NCBI GenBank assembly: GCA_944470555.2
Contig: OX104128.1
Location: 42,391,920-42,455,919, forward strand
DNA: 64,000 bases
Reading direction: 5' to 3'
From: Heterobilharzia americana
Lineage: Eukaryota; Platyhelminthes; Trematoda; Strigeidida; Schistosomatidae
Shown here: positions 25,831 to 38,836 of the stretch, piece by piece
Layout of the letters: every line of letters begins with the position of its first letter
Position numbering within the stretch: the stretch's first letter is position 1
Program-made: the position numbers and the translations under genes
The notes under the pieces: generated by a model
What the model saw: only the letters and a program-made list of their open reading frames with translations
Told to the model about the DNA's origin: nothing
Database searches by the model: none

Positions 25831-28800
25831 GCCAAGAAGTATGAGTTCTAAGTCAGGCACCTTCTGACAATTAACTCGCACCTTATAAAATATAATGATT
25901 AAACTCAACTACTTCCAGGGGAATTCAAAACGTACACATTTAGCTTTTTGTACCAATACTATATATTTTAACAAGGGGTAATCGACACAAAGATAACCAA
26001 AGAATAACCTTCACGACCACAATGCCTAATACAGTGGTAGCATTTCATATCAAAAGGCTATAAACATACCACAGCGATACATCTGAAAGACAATCTGATC
26101 TATTCCAGATTATTTCAACCTAGCATTTTTGAACACAGTCGACCTCAAAATAGTCACTGCCATCAAAGAATTCATATCGAACAATGTGCACATTTAAAGT
26201 AATATTTTTCCAAAAAAACTTGTTAATCAGTAATATCACCTGTTCTTAGGTGAAGGTTAATCATATAGTTTATTAGAGAAACAAGTTTTTTATTTACTTC
26301 ACTGAACTGTTTAAGTAAACGTTTTAGAAAATCTGTTATTTTAGGAGTAAATGGAATAATGAAAGGATTATAACGCAAGCCGCACACTACTAAGCCAAAT
26401 AACCTTTCCTAATCACTAGAGAAACTTAGGGTTCTTAAAGGTTAAACTGCTTGTGTTTATTCGTTACAATAAATTAAACTGAAATACGGACGTTTCCCAA
26501 AAAAGTAAATACTTCAACACAATTTATAGAGTATAAAAAAATATCCTTACAGATTTCTTTACCTGGTGATGTGAACTAAAAGCATGAAAACGTTTTGCAA
26601 GACAGTTGCTTGAAGTCTAAAAATAATTGGTCAACATACAGTCAGCATTTGCTCAAGAAATTAGTAACAGTCACGAATGGGACCATAGAAAAATGTCTTA
26701 GCATAAAGCATATCAAATTAGCTTCATCGAAAAACAATGAACATTCCTAACAATCTACTACATTGAACGATGAAACATTGTCTCAAGTAAATTGAATAAT
26801 TAACTTCCTGTTGCTTCAAAAGCAACACATCATTGTGAATCAACAAAGAGCTTCTTTTGTTGGTTCATTTCAGAAACTTCAATTGATTCGAATATAAGTT
26901 CTAAAAATCAAGAAAGAACTCATTGTTCTAGTATCAGTATAAGAAACAGACAAGAACCCTCTGATAACACTTTTTTGTTTCAGCTGAAAAGAATAAAACA
27001 ATGAAAAGTATAAAAGAAGACAAGTATAAGCTAGATAAGCTGAGAAATGAAGTATGCACCAAAAACACTTTTTAATTGAGTCTAAATTAATGACAGGACT
27101 ACTCATGAATAACATGTCGTCTTTACTCTTCTATGAGGCGACATTTAAGACGTGTACTTGGTTTCAGTGTATACGATACCTCTTTGTCGCAGCATGAGAT
27201 AGTCGTTAGCCATGGAAACAAAAACAACCAACCAGTTCCCTTTGTGTGAGTATGTGTGTTGATATTTGTCTTAATAAAGTCACTCAGTTCGTACATTCCT
27301 TCACAATAATACATTACTTAAAGAAGTGCAATTTTGATCATCAATAAATCAATCGAAATAGACTACACGAAATCAGAAAGGTGAAAAATGACAACGAAAT
27401 CTTTCATTTTGAATTGACAAACTTGTATAGAATTAACACTACATTATATTGATTCATAAAGCGAAGAACGAAGTTTTACATTCTGAAACTTTTATTCGGT
27501 ATATAATGAAGTTATTTTCTGAAATCACGCTAACGAAGTTTATCACAATATTTAGGCATATTATTTATTACCAAAGATATGGTCCAGAAACAGTGCACCA
27601 ATAGTTGCCTTATTCCTCTAAACCGCACTTATTTTCTCAACTACTTCGATCTATACTTTATCGATTAGTAATTAAAGTGACTATTTAACTCATGGTAGTT
27701 GATTAGAAGCCATGGTTTAAACGCTACAAATGTGTATCTTAACAACAATGTGTCCAGCTAAAGAACCCTTAAATCTCATACTAATTGTCTCATGCAAGTT
27801 AATAAATCAACAATGAACAAGATTTATTAAATAAAGTCAAACAGCTAATGTTTTCTGATATCCGGAAGTCAATTAAATTATATGAGTCACATTAGCACTA
27901 GTTAACACCCCCACAACACATGTTTTATCAATAAAAGTTTTGTTGAAAAATACATCATCGATAATAAAGAACACTAAGTATTATGCAACTCTTCAAATAA
28001 ATCCACCAAGCAATCTAACGATTCTGTCAAACGTGAACTTTAGAGTGAGTGTACAATAATTTTTCAGACCGCTGTTTGTCATTCTTTCTTGTTGAGACTA
28101 ACTTCCTGATTCTTTTATGCTGAGTGGATTTATCATCCATTATTGGAAATTTCTAAATATTTGAGGTTAATCATCTAAATTTCTTATACCTGTATTAGCA
28201 AGCTCTTCATTTTACTCACCATTATTCATTTTTAAACTGTCACAAAAATACATAAGGTTGGTTTGAAGATGTAAAATAGTGAAGCAGTTTCCGCTTCAAA
28301 ATGGAAAAAAACACCTTAAAAACCATAACCCATGCAATACACAGTGTGCGAATAACGAAATTATCTACCATTGAGATTATATGCACCAGCTTAAACAACA
28401 ATAAATACACAAATTCTAAGCAGGTTTGTAGATGCCTGAAGTAGATGACAAAGCACTTGTTTGGAAACCTTAATCTCTAGAATCGTCATAGAAATAAAAC
28501 TCATGTGATATATGTAATAATAAAAACAGAAGTAGCTAAATTCGAAACTTCTGTCAGGTGAGTCTTCTCCGTCTTAAGACACCTGTTGTAAAAGTTAAAT
28601 GCATGAACTGACTAGAAGCTTAGCATATAAGCCTTTGAGCTTCAGACCGTAAAATATCAACATTCAATTCCTTATTGGGAATACATTGAAACTTTATCAT
28701 TCTAACCTTAGTTATCTTGGCATTTTTTGAATGAATAAATTGCAGTGAATTGTGGAAAAGTGATATTATTTACTGCCGAACAAAAAACACTCTTTTGATA

Positions 28801-30216
28801 GTAAAAAATAAATGAAGACTTGATTTTCGCATAACAAAATGAGAATTTATTAAGTTTCTGCTTGACATAACATTTTACAAAGACAAGTAAATTACTTTAC
28901 ATTATCTACTAACTCTCTGAACTACGCCTGATTTGCATAAATGATTATAACGTAGCTGACAGCAAATAAATCGAGTAATAAATTAATTTTGAATTACTTC
29001 TTATTTAGCAATAAATTATCTGTGTCATATATCACTGATGAATGCATCTACCTTGTTCAGGAAATTAATTTATGTAGATAGATTAGGATGCACTGTGAGA
29101 CTTCTATTTAAGTGGTAATAAGTTTCGTGTACCTGCGTCAGCATATTTTCTTGCTACTGTAGACAAAATCAGCTCTCTGTAAATAAAGTCACTTTATAAA
29201 AACAAAAGCATGAGTAGTAACTGATCACTGATTGCAAATTATATTTCTTTGTTGATTTCTGTTCAAAGGTTGGTATAAACTGAAGCTTATTTATGATAAC
29301 TTTGTTGAATGATAAATTCCTCAAATTCAAGAGAACAGAAAATTACCATAAAACAAACAGACAATTATCAGAGTTTCTTTGAGTAGTAAATGATCTTTAT
29401 TGTTGAATTATGTCCTGCTTTGTCATTTCAGTTTGTTGCATGAAAATTATTATATCTTTGAGTAGCCAAAGAAAGGGAATGAAATGAAAACTAAGGAAAT
29501 CACTGCTGTTTTATTCACGCTGGTAACTGACCATCATCTGCTAATTTATTCACGCCTATTAACGCCGACTAACACAGTATATCCAAAACTCAAGAGAACT
29601 TTATCACCTCTAAACATAATGCACTGTTCATCAAAGTTAGAAATATTATAAAAATGCTATCCACGATTAAGGAAATTTCTTCAGAGATGAATCTGTTCTA
29701 TAAGTTTCATGTATTATAGTGATTAGAATGGCTTGGGTTTGGGATATTTTCAAAAAACTGATGTGTTGAAACTTAACATATTTCCCGATTATGCTTACTT
29801 GTAACAGTGCCATTGATATATATCGACACTTAAGCTTTGATTTTTGAACTTACTGTTGACTGTGACCACAGCATAACTGCTTCAGTAATCATAGCCGATA
29901 TTTCTTGTAGACTAAGGTTGTTTGTAGGGATTATTTGTTGAATTTAGGTCGTCATGCTCTTTCTGCTGTAAATATGCTTGAAAAGGTGAGTAACTCATAC
30001 ACCTTATCACGCTAGAATCGTTAATTTAAAAAAGTAAGGTCATAAAGAACGGATTTAGTAGTATCTACTCTTAATCTAGTTACTTTTCGATGCAATACAT
30101 GAGTTTAGTATGACCGCAAAGTGATTTATATTAACTATGATCAAGATCTAACCAAACAGCATCGTGAATATTGAGCTTTGAGTAAAGTGTTGACTGATAT
30201 CAGATGCAGTTTCTGT

Positions 30217-30376
30217 TTGTGTAAGTCACAGAGTGTTTGAAATGAAGCGATTCCAACATTTCGCATAGAAGTCCGTTTCGAGCTTCTTCAGGAAAAGAAA
30301 TGTAAATAAGCTTGAACTAGACGTCTATGAGAAACGTTGGAATTATATCATTTCAAACACTCTGTGACTTACACAA
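30217..30376. repeat. Long hairpin (inverted repeat, ~68-bp arms)
   Basis: The outer 29 bp of the arms, beginning TTGTGTAAGTCACAGAGTG, are perfectly complementary. Inward pairing continues with mismatches to AGCTT/AAGCT at 30281-30285 and 30309-30313. The loop is about 23 bases. No terminal duplication was seen and there is no coding capacity. It could be a MITE, a fold-back of a retroelement 3' end, or a hairpin RNA source. Confidence 0.8.
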
Positions 30377-31044
30377 GTACCAACCAGACCTAATTTCAAT
30401 ACGTAAATGCTTATCGAAACCTACAGTCTCAAATATAAATGATAAAAATAAAGGCTTGGTTAGTTAAACTAAATCACATGTACGATGGAAATAATATATA
30501 AAAGAATGAAGCATATTTTGGAAACCGCAGTCTAATTGTGTTCATTGTTCAATGCATATCGCCTATATAAAGTGAATTTAAGATACACAGCTGACCTACA
30601 AATAAGAAGACATTGTCTTATTTATCACCGTGAATATCACAGTTTATGTAAAGGATGTTATAACAAATAGTGAAGTTATTCTATGATAAAATATAAAAGA
30701 ACTCATGGAAATTTGTCGATCATTAAATGAATAATAAATAATTTTTAGGATATGAATCTGTATTAGAGTTAAATAAAAAAAAATAATTATATCTGCTGTC
30801 GCTTACTTTTTTGATCATTTTAATGTTATGTCATGGTAACAAAAATCAAATAGTACAAAGTTATTTGAGTTGTATTATGAGTTAATTAGGCTTTAAAATC
30901 GCAGTCATCAGGTTTTAGTACACTGCTTTTCCCTAAGCCTTTTGGATTTTGTATCGACCAAAAAACGATCACTGAAGTAACTGCTGATGAATTTGAAAGT
31001 GAGGCTAATATTATTTGGTTGGAAGCAGTCGATAGGAAGCCCTG

Positions 31045-31460
31045 CTTAACTTAGTTTTTGTACTTCTTGTCACTCCCCAGCAAGGCGTATCTGCAATCTC
31101 GTAAGGACTAGTGACCTGCCTGAGACTGGAACCCACGTCACCGAGTGTTGCACTGAGCGACGTTACCATCTAACTATTTAGGCCGCGACTGATCTTCACC
31201 AGGATTGGATTACATATACTGACTGACCCTTGGAGAGGAACTGATGTCATGTTGTCTAGTCCTGAGTGCTGACCGAACTTTGTCAACTGCCAACATCAAA
31301 CCTAGGTCCAGGGACCCCATTAATTACCCTTAACCAACTGATATCTATCAAAGTGTATTGTGATACTTAGCCTCTTAGCAAAATGATCGATAGAATTCGA
31401 TCAGCAATCAGAACTAGACAACATGCAACTGCCTGCTCTCTAGTGATCAGTCAGTAAACA
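31045..31460. mobile_element. Head-to-head pair of SM-alpha-like SINE units
   Basis: The minus unit has its hammerhead position near 31060-31085 (badly decayed), CAGCAAGGCGTATCTGCAATC, and a tRNA-like domain with complement of GTGACGTGGGTTCCAGTC and an A-box near 31135-31190. The plus unit keeps only the hammerhead 3' side, CTAGGTCCAGGG near 31300, then the common 3' module AAAATGATCGATAGAATTC at 31380-31398 and CTCTAGTGATCAGTCAGTA at 31437-31455. The module also appears inverted at about 31235-31275. Confidence 0.55.
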
Positions 31461-32774
31461 GAAAAACGTATTTGCCTTATGTTCACTTATTAACATTGGC
31501 TCTTTGAATATAAGAAATTTCTGGCGAAAAAATGTACTGCGATCATTTCATTCAAGCCTCTTTGAATGATAGGTATTTGATTATACTAGTCAACCTTCTG
31601 GCAGTTATCACATTATGACTTTAATCCCCAACTTTGACGAGTTTGCATTAACCGGCCAGCTAATGATAGGTATATATCTTGTTGTAACTAGGATTACAAA
31701 TGTACAACTTTTGAAAATCACTCCTCAAAAAACACTTTCCTCACTGAATTGTCTTTCGTTTGTTTATCGTAATCTAATTGATGTGACCGGCAATACGACC
31801 TAACAGTCTATTAGTAATACCAGCCTAGTAGAATACGAACGATGCTAACCTAATACGCAAACGAATCGAATCTAACCCAAATCAGTAAGCCAACCACCAC
31901 AAAAGTACCACCGACGCGCGAAGAAAAGAGAGACCGTTGACAGAGAGCGTTTACTGTCTCATTAACAGACAACACAGTTGACAGCGTATATAGTTTAAAA
32001 TAATTTACAACCAATGACAGTTCAACCTTGACAGGAGAAAGAAGAAAAACTAACAACGGTATGAAGACAGCTATATAGGTTATTTTAAGGTTATGGACAA
32101 AATAGCAGGTAAAGCTTTGCAAATTAAGAGGTATATGTCACTAGTGGAACTATTTTGAAAATCGGATGTGCATTTTTTCATTGGTAACCTCATGAAAGAC
32201 TGTGTTGTAATGTACGAGTTCCGTAATTAATATCAGAATACAGTTTGTTTGCCAAAGACTTATTCAACATTAAGTGAGATTTTAAATTGAGTAAGATAAC
32301 TTTACACGATTTGTATGACGGAGTGAAACTATTTGTCATCTGGCTGATTGAGTAATGAATGACAAGCAAAGCAAAGGCTTTTGGTAAATGGTGACCTGCT
32401 TACAGTAAATATTTACGCAAGAGTAGTCGAGCACGAAAACAAGGAGATACATGATATAACTTAAGGGGAAGTAACTAATTATCGGTGAACAATTCTTGTA
32501 GATTAAGCAAAAATACATAAACCTCCAAATATACTTCTTATAGGATGTGAGTAAATGAGATCGTTTAAGATTAATTCAGTGAACTGGAGGATTCATTGGA
32601 AATAAGAACAAGGGGAAATGAAACTTTACAGCTTAAGAAGGACGGAAAATGAGAACTAATGATTACATACAACTTTACCTAATCTCTCTGCATTTAGGAA
32701 CTCTGTTCACAAATGACTAGAATGGCTGCCATATAGATTGATTTATTTCGCACGACTCAAATAAAACATTTACG

Positions 32775-33130
32775 CTGATTGCCTTCGACCACTTAATATT
32801 CATCGAATTCCACCACAACGATGACCGCCGTAGCTTGGTAGCCATACTGCAAAATGATCAGTAGAATTATGTGAGTAAATAGGACTAGAAAACACAAAGT
32901 TGGTAACCTCCTAGTGACCAATCAGTGCACCTAATCTGGTCCTACAGCAAGTCAAAAGCAGTCTGAATAGCTCGGCGATAAGGCCTCTGATTGTAGTAGT
33001 AAGTGACATGGGTAAGAATCCCAGGCGAGATATCAGTTCCGTTGAAGTTGCAGGCATGCCTTACTAAAAAGTGCCAAAAATTACAAAGCCTAGATCCAGG
33101 GCTCCTTGCCGTTTGCCTTCAATCAACTAA
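32775..33130 (+). mobile_element. SM-alpha-like unit, slightly more than one monomer
   Basis: The order is GCCTTCGACCAC (32781), the 3' module AAAATGATCAGTAGAATT and GAACTAG-like block, a tRNA-like domain with A-box AATAGCTCGGCGATAAGG (about 32966) and B-box-like GGGTAAGAATCCC (about 33023), a hammerhead remnant near 33065-33105, then GCCTTCAATCAAC (33115). The two GCCTTC landmarks are 334 bp apart, which fits the known ~335 bp SM-alpha monomer. The hammerhead core is unrecognisable except for AGTGCC and ATCCAGGGCT. Confidence 0.65.
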
Positions 33131-34194
33131 CATACCGCGAGTATGCCATGTCAAACAATTCCTAAAATAATTCATTGTATGAATTCGACTAAGTAGCATA
33201 TCTGTGTGGTATTTCGGGCTACACTTAAAGCATGATAAAGAAATAAAGCACATGTCTAATTCATATATTCTGCTATCTGACTTTAATTCAGAGAGGGTTA
33301 GTTCTAATCAGTTAACGACATTTAATGTATTCGCATGAAACAGGAATTATTGTCCTTATTAACCTCTTTTCTGAAGCTTATAAACGCTAAAACCGATAAT
33401 AACTAATCACAGGTTAGTAAAAGCCAGTTGGTTTTAAGCATATTTTCAGCATGTTTACTAACTGTTATTTGAGAATATGCAGCATATTCCTTCCAAATAG
33501 AATGTTATGACTTTCACTGCCTCTTGTCTGATAAGAAAACATTTATTGTCCTATGTTACGTCGCTGGTCGCAAAAACAACAAATAAAAGTTAAAAAATTT
33601 ATTCTGTTTACATAAAAATATCAAAGATCGATAATTTATTCTCAAATAACAAATATGGACAACTAATCATATCTTTTTATAGCTGCCTTGTTTAACTGTT
33701 GAGTATAGTATCTCCTCAACTAAAATAGTTTCCACAACTTCCGGTCTTCAGACTTTGCTTTCAGGTTCTGAATCTGGTAAGATATAAAATCCTGATTGCT
33801 TAAACATTGGTTGTTAAGCTGCCCAATATGACAGACCTTATATATTTATGAATAATTCGATTATTCAGGAAGTTAATATTCATGTAGAAATTTTAAGAAA
33901 TGAAAAAACAACAATTGATGCAAAACAAGACGATAGGATTGCTAATGCTAATGTTGTTTACAGGACTCGTAATACTGATGTAAATCGATTACAGGTGGTG
34001 ACATTTAGATCTGATCCATATCAAGATTTGAACAGGCAGTCTCCGCAGTAGATGGCCTGGTGCTCGTACATCTCATGTACGAAGACCAGCTGCTGCTCAA
34101 TTCCAAACTTCAGTCACGGAAGGTTGTCATGTAAATGCATGATGAATAACTGTCAGTTCATTGTTATCACATTTTCAACAGTCAGATGAGATAG

Positions 34195-34295
34195 CTTAGC
34201 AGGTACAGCATCAAGACAACGAATAATGGCCACCGGTTCGCACCTTTACATGGCTCCGGTTTTCATTTTACCTTCAGTCATCATTTCATATTAGT
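34195..34295 (+). mobile_element. tRNA-derived SINE remnant
   Basis: AGCAGGTACAGCATC, a B-box-like GGTTCGCACC near 34232, and the tail TTTTCATTTTACCTTCAGTC match the SINEs at 19292-19436 and 49415-49559. The 5' part is missing. Confidence 0.5.
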
Positions 34296-36282
34296 AAGGT
34301 GATGTCATGGATTATCCTTGACAACCTACAACCTAAAGTGATGAAACATGAGGTGTTGAGTAAATTTATATTCTTTAACTTAGTTCATAAGACAAAATAC
34401 TGACTTAGAAGATACAGCGAAATGATATTTTAAAATGCAGAGAAACTGAAAAAAGAAATCGGAAAAAACACCCAAGGTTTATCTTTTTATACAGTAAGTG
34501 GATGAATATTGTAGATGGATAGAAGTAAACAGAATGTTTAGAAGTTATAGAAAATTCCATCACTGAGTGCATAAGCATCATGAAAACATTTTTTCACATA
34601 AAAGTGGTAAGGTCAGTATGATTTAGAAACCAATCGGAAAAGAAGAAAAAAGATAGACAAGTTAGTGACCTTTTATCATCCAAAACAGATTGACAATGAT
34701 GTTGAATTACTGGTAGTTTATTTGAAATCGCTGTATATATTTTGTTTCATTAGTATTGTAGCAATTGCTATAGGTAAACATAGTAAATCCGGGTTCAACT
34801 ACTTGCTAACTACTCTGAACGATCTCAAATAATATGTATCATACCTCCTATCAGAACACCATTACAGTATTCCGTTCCAATTCAATAATATTGACATTTT
34901 CTTCTCTAAAAAAGAAGTGGCTACCATGAGGTTTAGAAACATTAGAAATTTATTTTTCCACCATATCGGGATTTTACAAAGATACTTTCTTTACATGAAA
35001 ATACCCAGTGATATCCCACTTCATTTCCGAGTATTGAGTCATTAAGATCTCTTTGTCATCCCCACAGCTTCTCACGATGTGAATAAGTATTGTTGTCAGT
35101 GAACATTACTCTTTCTTTCAAGAATTCGCATTCATTTTATCAACGATTATTCAAAATGCTATTCTACTTTATCAAAGTATTGTAAAGGAAAGGTTGATCT
35201 ACTTCAAACTACCTCAAACCTAAAGTCAGTATTACTTTGTAAATTATATGATTACCTAAAGCACCTAAGTTTTTTCAAATAACTACATCCCACCCTCGAC
35301 TATATTTTTATCAGGAGTTGAAAACCAATAGCTCATTGACTGCAGACATTCTTAGGTGATTACAGACAATGATAGCATGAAGAAACACTAAAATTTTGAA
35401 ATAAATAGAGAGTATCTGCATAAACTAAAGTTCACAACAAGTCATCCTATACTTCATATAGTATCTTCACACAAAACAACTGAATTAAACTAACACATAA
35501 AACTATATTCAGAATATAGATCTCTGCCTAAAGCAATGATTATCAAAGTTCAATGTAATGTAAATCCTTTTCTTGAGTCTGTCAGAGTTTTTTTCAGTCT
35601 AAGTAATCTTTCCTCCAGAAACACTACTCGCTGTTCCACCTTCGTTCGGTTACTTAAAACGCTCCTTCTCGAGCTCACAGTTTCTGAACCTAATATTAGG
35701 TTCCTTAAGCCAACCAACCAGTTTCAGACCGAACTGAAAAGCTCTAGTCTATGTCAATCTATTAACAGTGTTGCATTTTCCTGTTCATTTATAAAATGAA
35801 ATCACAAAATTCCAAATATAAGGTCTAGTTAGTTATGTATTACCATTTTATCAGATGACTTAAGTTGACTTATTCCAGAGTAATCCAACCTTTCCAAAGT
35901 TCAGTCAAAATTATCATAACTGCTTTTTATATTTGTTATATAAATCATGGTTGTGAAAGTATATTCAGCATCTGTGAATCAATATTGTTAGTTATTAAAA
36001 GTGATACTCATGAATTCTCGAGCAAATGTGAAGGCACACTTTATAGACAATTAAAAGGTGTTAAACATTAGGGAAATTCATACTGCCTTGTAGGTCCGAA
36101 CCCACCTCAATTTAGATTGAAATCAGAAAAATTAATGTTGATCTTTCACTAGAACGTGATCAGTTACATTCTGTATATTTCTGAGTGGTGCTTAAATCCT
36201 ATTGAATTATATTCATCAAAATAAGCGTTTCAGTATTAAGTTTCATTTTGTTCAGGTATATGGTTCAGAAGGGCCGTCGAAG

Positions 36283-36400
36283 ACTGAATAGCTCAGCGAA
36301 AATATTACTGCCTCCAATACTAGGTGGTATATGCTTAGATATGCAAATAAACATCAAGTCCCACGGAATTGCACTGAACACACTGTAAACATGGAACTGC
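36283..36400 (+). mobile_element. Degenerate SM-alpha-like tRNA head
   Basis: GACTGAATAGCTCAGCGA (A-box-like) followed about 75 bases later by ATCAAGTCCCACGGAATTGCA parallels the head of the unit at 32960-33050. No hammerhead core follows. Confidence 0.4.
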
Positions 36401-38109
36401 AGTATCTCTCTGATCTTTTGTATGATCGAAACCAAACTGTATATTTTTCTTGAAAACTATTGTCTAGCATAGCGCATAAACAAGAAACATTTGTTTAATA
36501 CTGCGGATGAGTAGTAAACATCAAAGACTGAGCTTACGCTAACGTATTAATTCCCAGTATCCCGTCTCTTTCTTTAAATAAGAAGCGAAGTAAAGCCCAA
36601 CATTGTAGTTATCTGATTCCAGTTACAGTTTATAAACTTTTATTTTCATGCTAGCGACATCCACAGATCAAAGTCACTGTAAACGTGTTCACATCAGTAA
36701 CTATTTGATCCTTATCGATAAAAAAAGGTTATAAAAGTAATTTCCTTTAGGTGTTTTAGCATCGAAAATGAAAGTAATGCATACTTTCAAAATATTTTCA
36801 TTGGAACGTATTTACTTTTGCACGTCCCTCAGAGTTTTACGAAAATATCCTAATGAAAACTTTCCTATTGCCATTTCACTCGAATAACTTAATCATTTTG
36901 CTGACTTCTTTCAGCTACTAGTGTGTATATTCTTCTGTCTAATCTCTAACATCACTGCTTGTAATTTGGTCACAAGCTGGCTTTTTTAAGCGTAATTTTG
37001 AGCCTTTGAAATCTACAGTAATATTTTCAGCATAGCGTTATTCTTATCTAAAAATTAAATAGAATCTTTGTATCTACTTCGACGTATTATATCTGATCTT
37101 AACAACGAACATCAGTTGTACACGCTAAAGAAGAGTACGTCTTGAGAAATTTTTTTATTCAATTTGAGTATTGTAATCATTGTAAATTTTTATCAATATA
37201 GAAGACCAAAACTCAAATAAGCAAATTTTTCAATTATCTATCTGAAATCCATGAGTTTTAGACAAGCTTTATGAGTTATTACACTTCACTCTTTAGCCAT
37301 AAATGTGTTATGTATTTCTTTTTTCAAGAAGACATCAATGATCTTAAAAATCTTTGTTACCCATCCATCAGTTTTTAATACTTTCATAGTTAATTTTATT
37401 ACAAAATTGGAAATTGATTTCAGTTAACTGGGCTTCTCTAAAGCATAAACCGAATGAAAATTATAAATATTTAGAGTTTCATACAGTTAACTAAAAATGA
37501 GTCCAGGGAACAAATTCCTTCAATTTTGTATATTATTTGAGTTGATCATTTCAGATATCCTTGTAAAAATACCAACACAAAATGCCTAAGAATTTATTGA
37601 TGAGTAATGTAAAGCACAGATACATGTTACTCAGGCGAAATTTTGTGCATCTAAATTGAGTTCAGTCCATGAACTCATAACATAAATCGTTCTTGCACAT
37701 GAGTTATAAGATAAGCGGAGTTTTCTTATACGTTGAACCTTATGGTCTATATTTCCTTAACTTTTCAGAAACTATCCATCTGTGTTAGATTCAACCATGG
37801 GTGTCAGTTTATATTTTTGAAAAATATCAAAAATGTTAAGCGGTTTAAACATCATACCTTTACCTAGATGATATACTTCATGAAACAGCAAAAAATATTA
37901 AACACAATGATCAGTAAACAGGAAATTATTCGAAATTAAACACTTGATAAGTATTAAGACTGGTGGATGTCTTCTTATCCTTTTTTTCTAAAATAAACGA
38001 ATTATAGCTTTTTCGACTGATTCAAAATACTTCAAGTGAATGACGGCGTTTTTAAAGATCTGTTCGGAAATCAACTGAAATTTCATTTCATTTTTATAAG
38101 AAAACTAAT

Positions 38110-38138
38110 ATGTATATATATATATATATATATATATC
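38110..38138. repeat. (TA)n microsatellite
   Basis: About 28 bp of TA repeats. Confidence 0.95.
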
Positions 38139-38614
38139 AGCTTTACACCTGTTATCTAGAACTCCTATTTAAATTTACAGGGTTACTTGTATTTTTACAT
38201 TTCACCCACTATGCAACTCTTTTCACATAAACAAAAGTTTCATATCATGATATCATTAATTGGGATCCATTAACGTTTCAGGGTTTAATTGATGTCATCC
38301 AGGATTATGGTGGAATTTTTTGCTAGTATGTAACCAACACCCTTATTAATTTTGATTTCTTGAGAAATTGACTCTCATGACTTGAAATTCAACCAGCTGG
38401 TTACCATACGTCACCTTATCTTGCACGTAATAGCCATCAAAGTATAACCGTTTGACTAAAAATGCCATGATTTCTAGTTGAATTCTGCGATAACTGCTTA
38501 CAAATCGTCCCAACAACCTTCCGACTTCATTTCGAAAATGAGACCTAAAGTGGCGAGATCTTAGTGTACTTGAATCATTCAATGGTAAATCTTCACTAAA
38601 TTGTAATGAACGTT

Positions 38615-38836
38615 GGCTCAACTAGGCTTGAGTGACAGCCAATCACGTTCAAGTATACACCGGTATCGCCGGTACAGAATGTCTACCATACGGAGAAAAA
38701 GTGATTGACTAACTATAACTGTTAAATACCTTAGAATCAGCAAGAATATTCCCAACAAAATGGGATCAGAATTCTGTCTGCAAATATCAAGGTTCAACTA
38801 AACTTCAGTAATGGTGAGTTGCGTTCAAGTATGCAC
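38615..38836. repeat. Short direct repeats 176 bp apart
   Basis: 38615-38660 and 38791-38836 share GG-TCAACTA--CTT-AGT and CGTTCAAGTAT-CAC. This may be the remains of a tandem array or of a small element with direct ends. The element family is not recognised. Confidence 0.35.

Noticed and set aside
31790..32130. LTR-like segment with a TATA-like GCGTATATAG
   Set aside because: No matching second LTR or terminal repeats were found in the window.
35536..35799. Possible coding exon, on either strand, at 35.5-35.8 kb
   Set aside because: The minus strand offers an acceptor-like TTTTCAG, but all three frames close quickly after it.
38346..38621. 91-residue basic minus-strand open frame
   Set aside because: No recognisable motif and no splice sites in a fitting phase. 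Possibly part of an unknown repeat.
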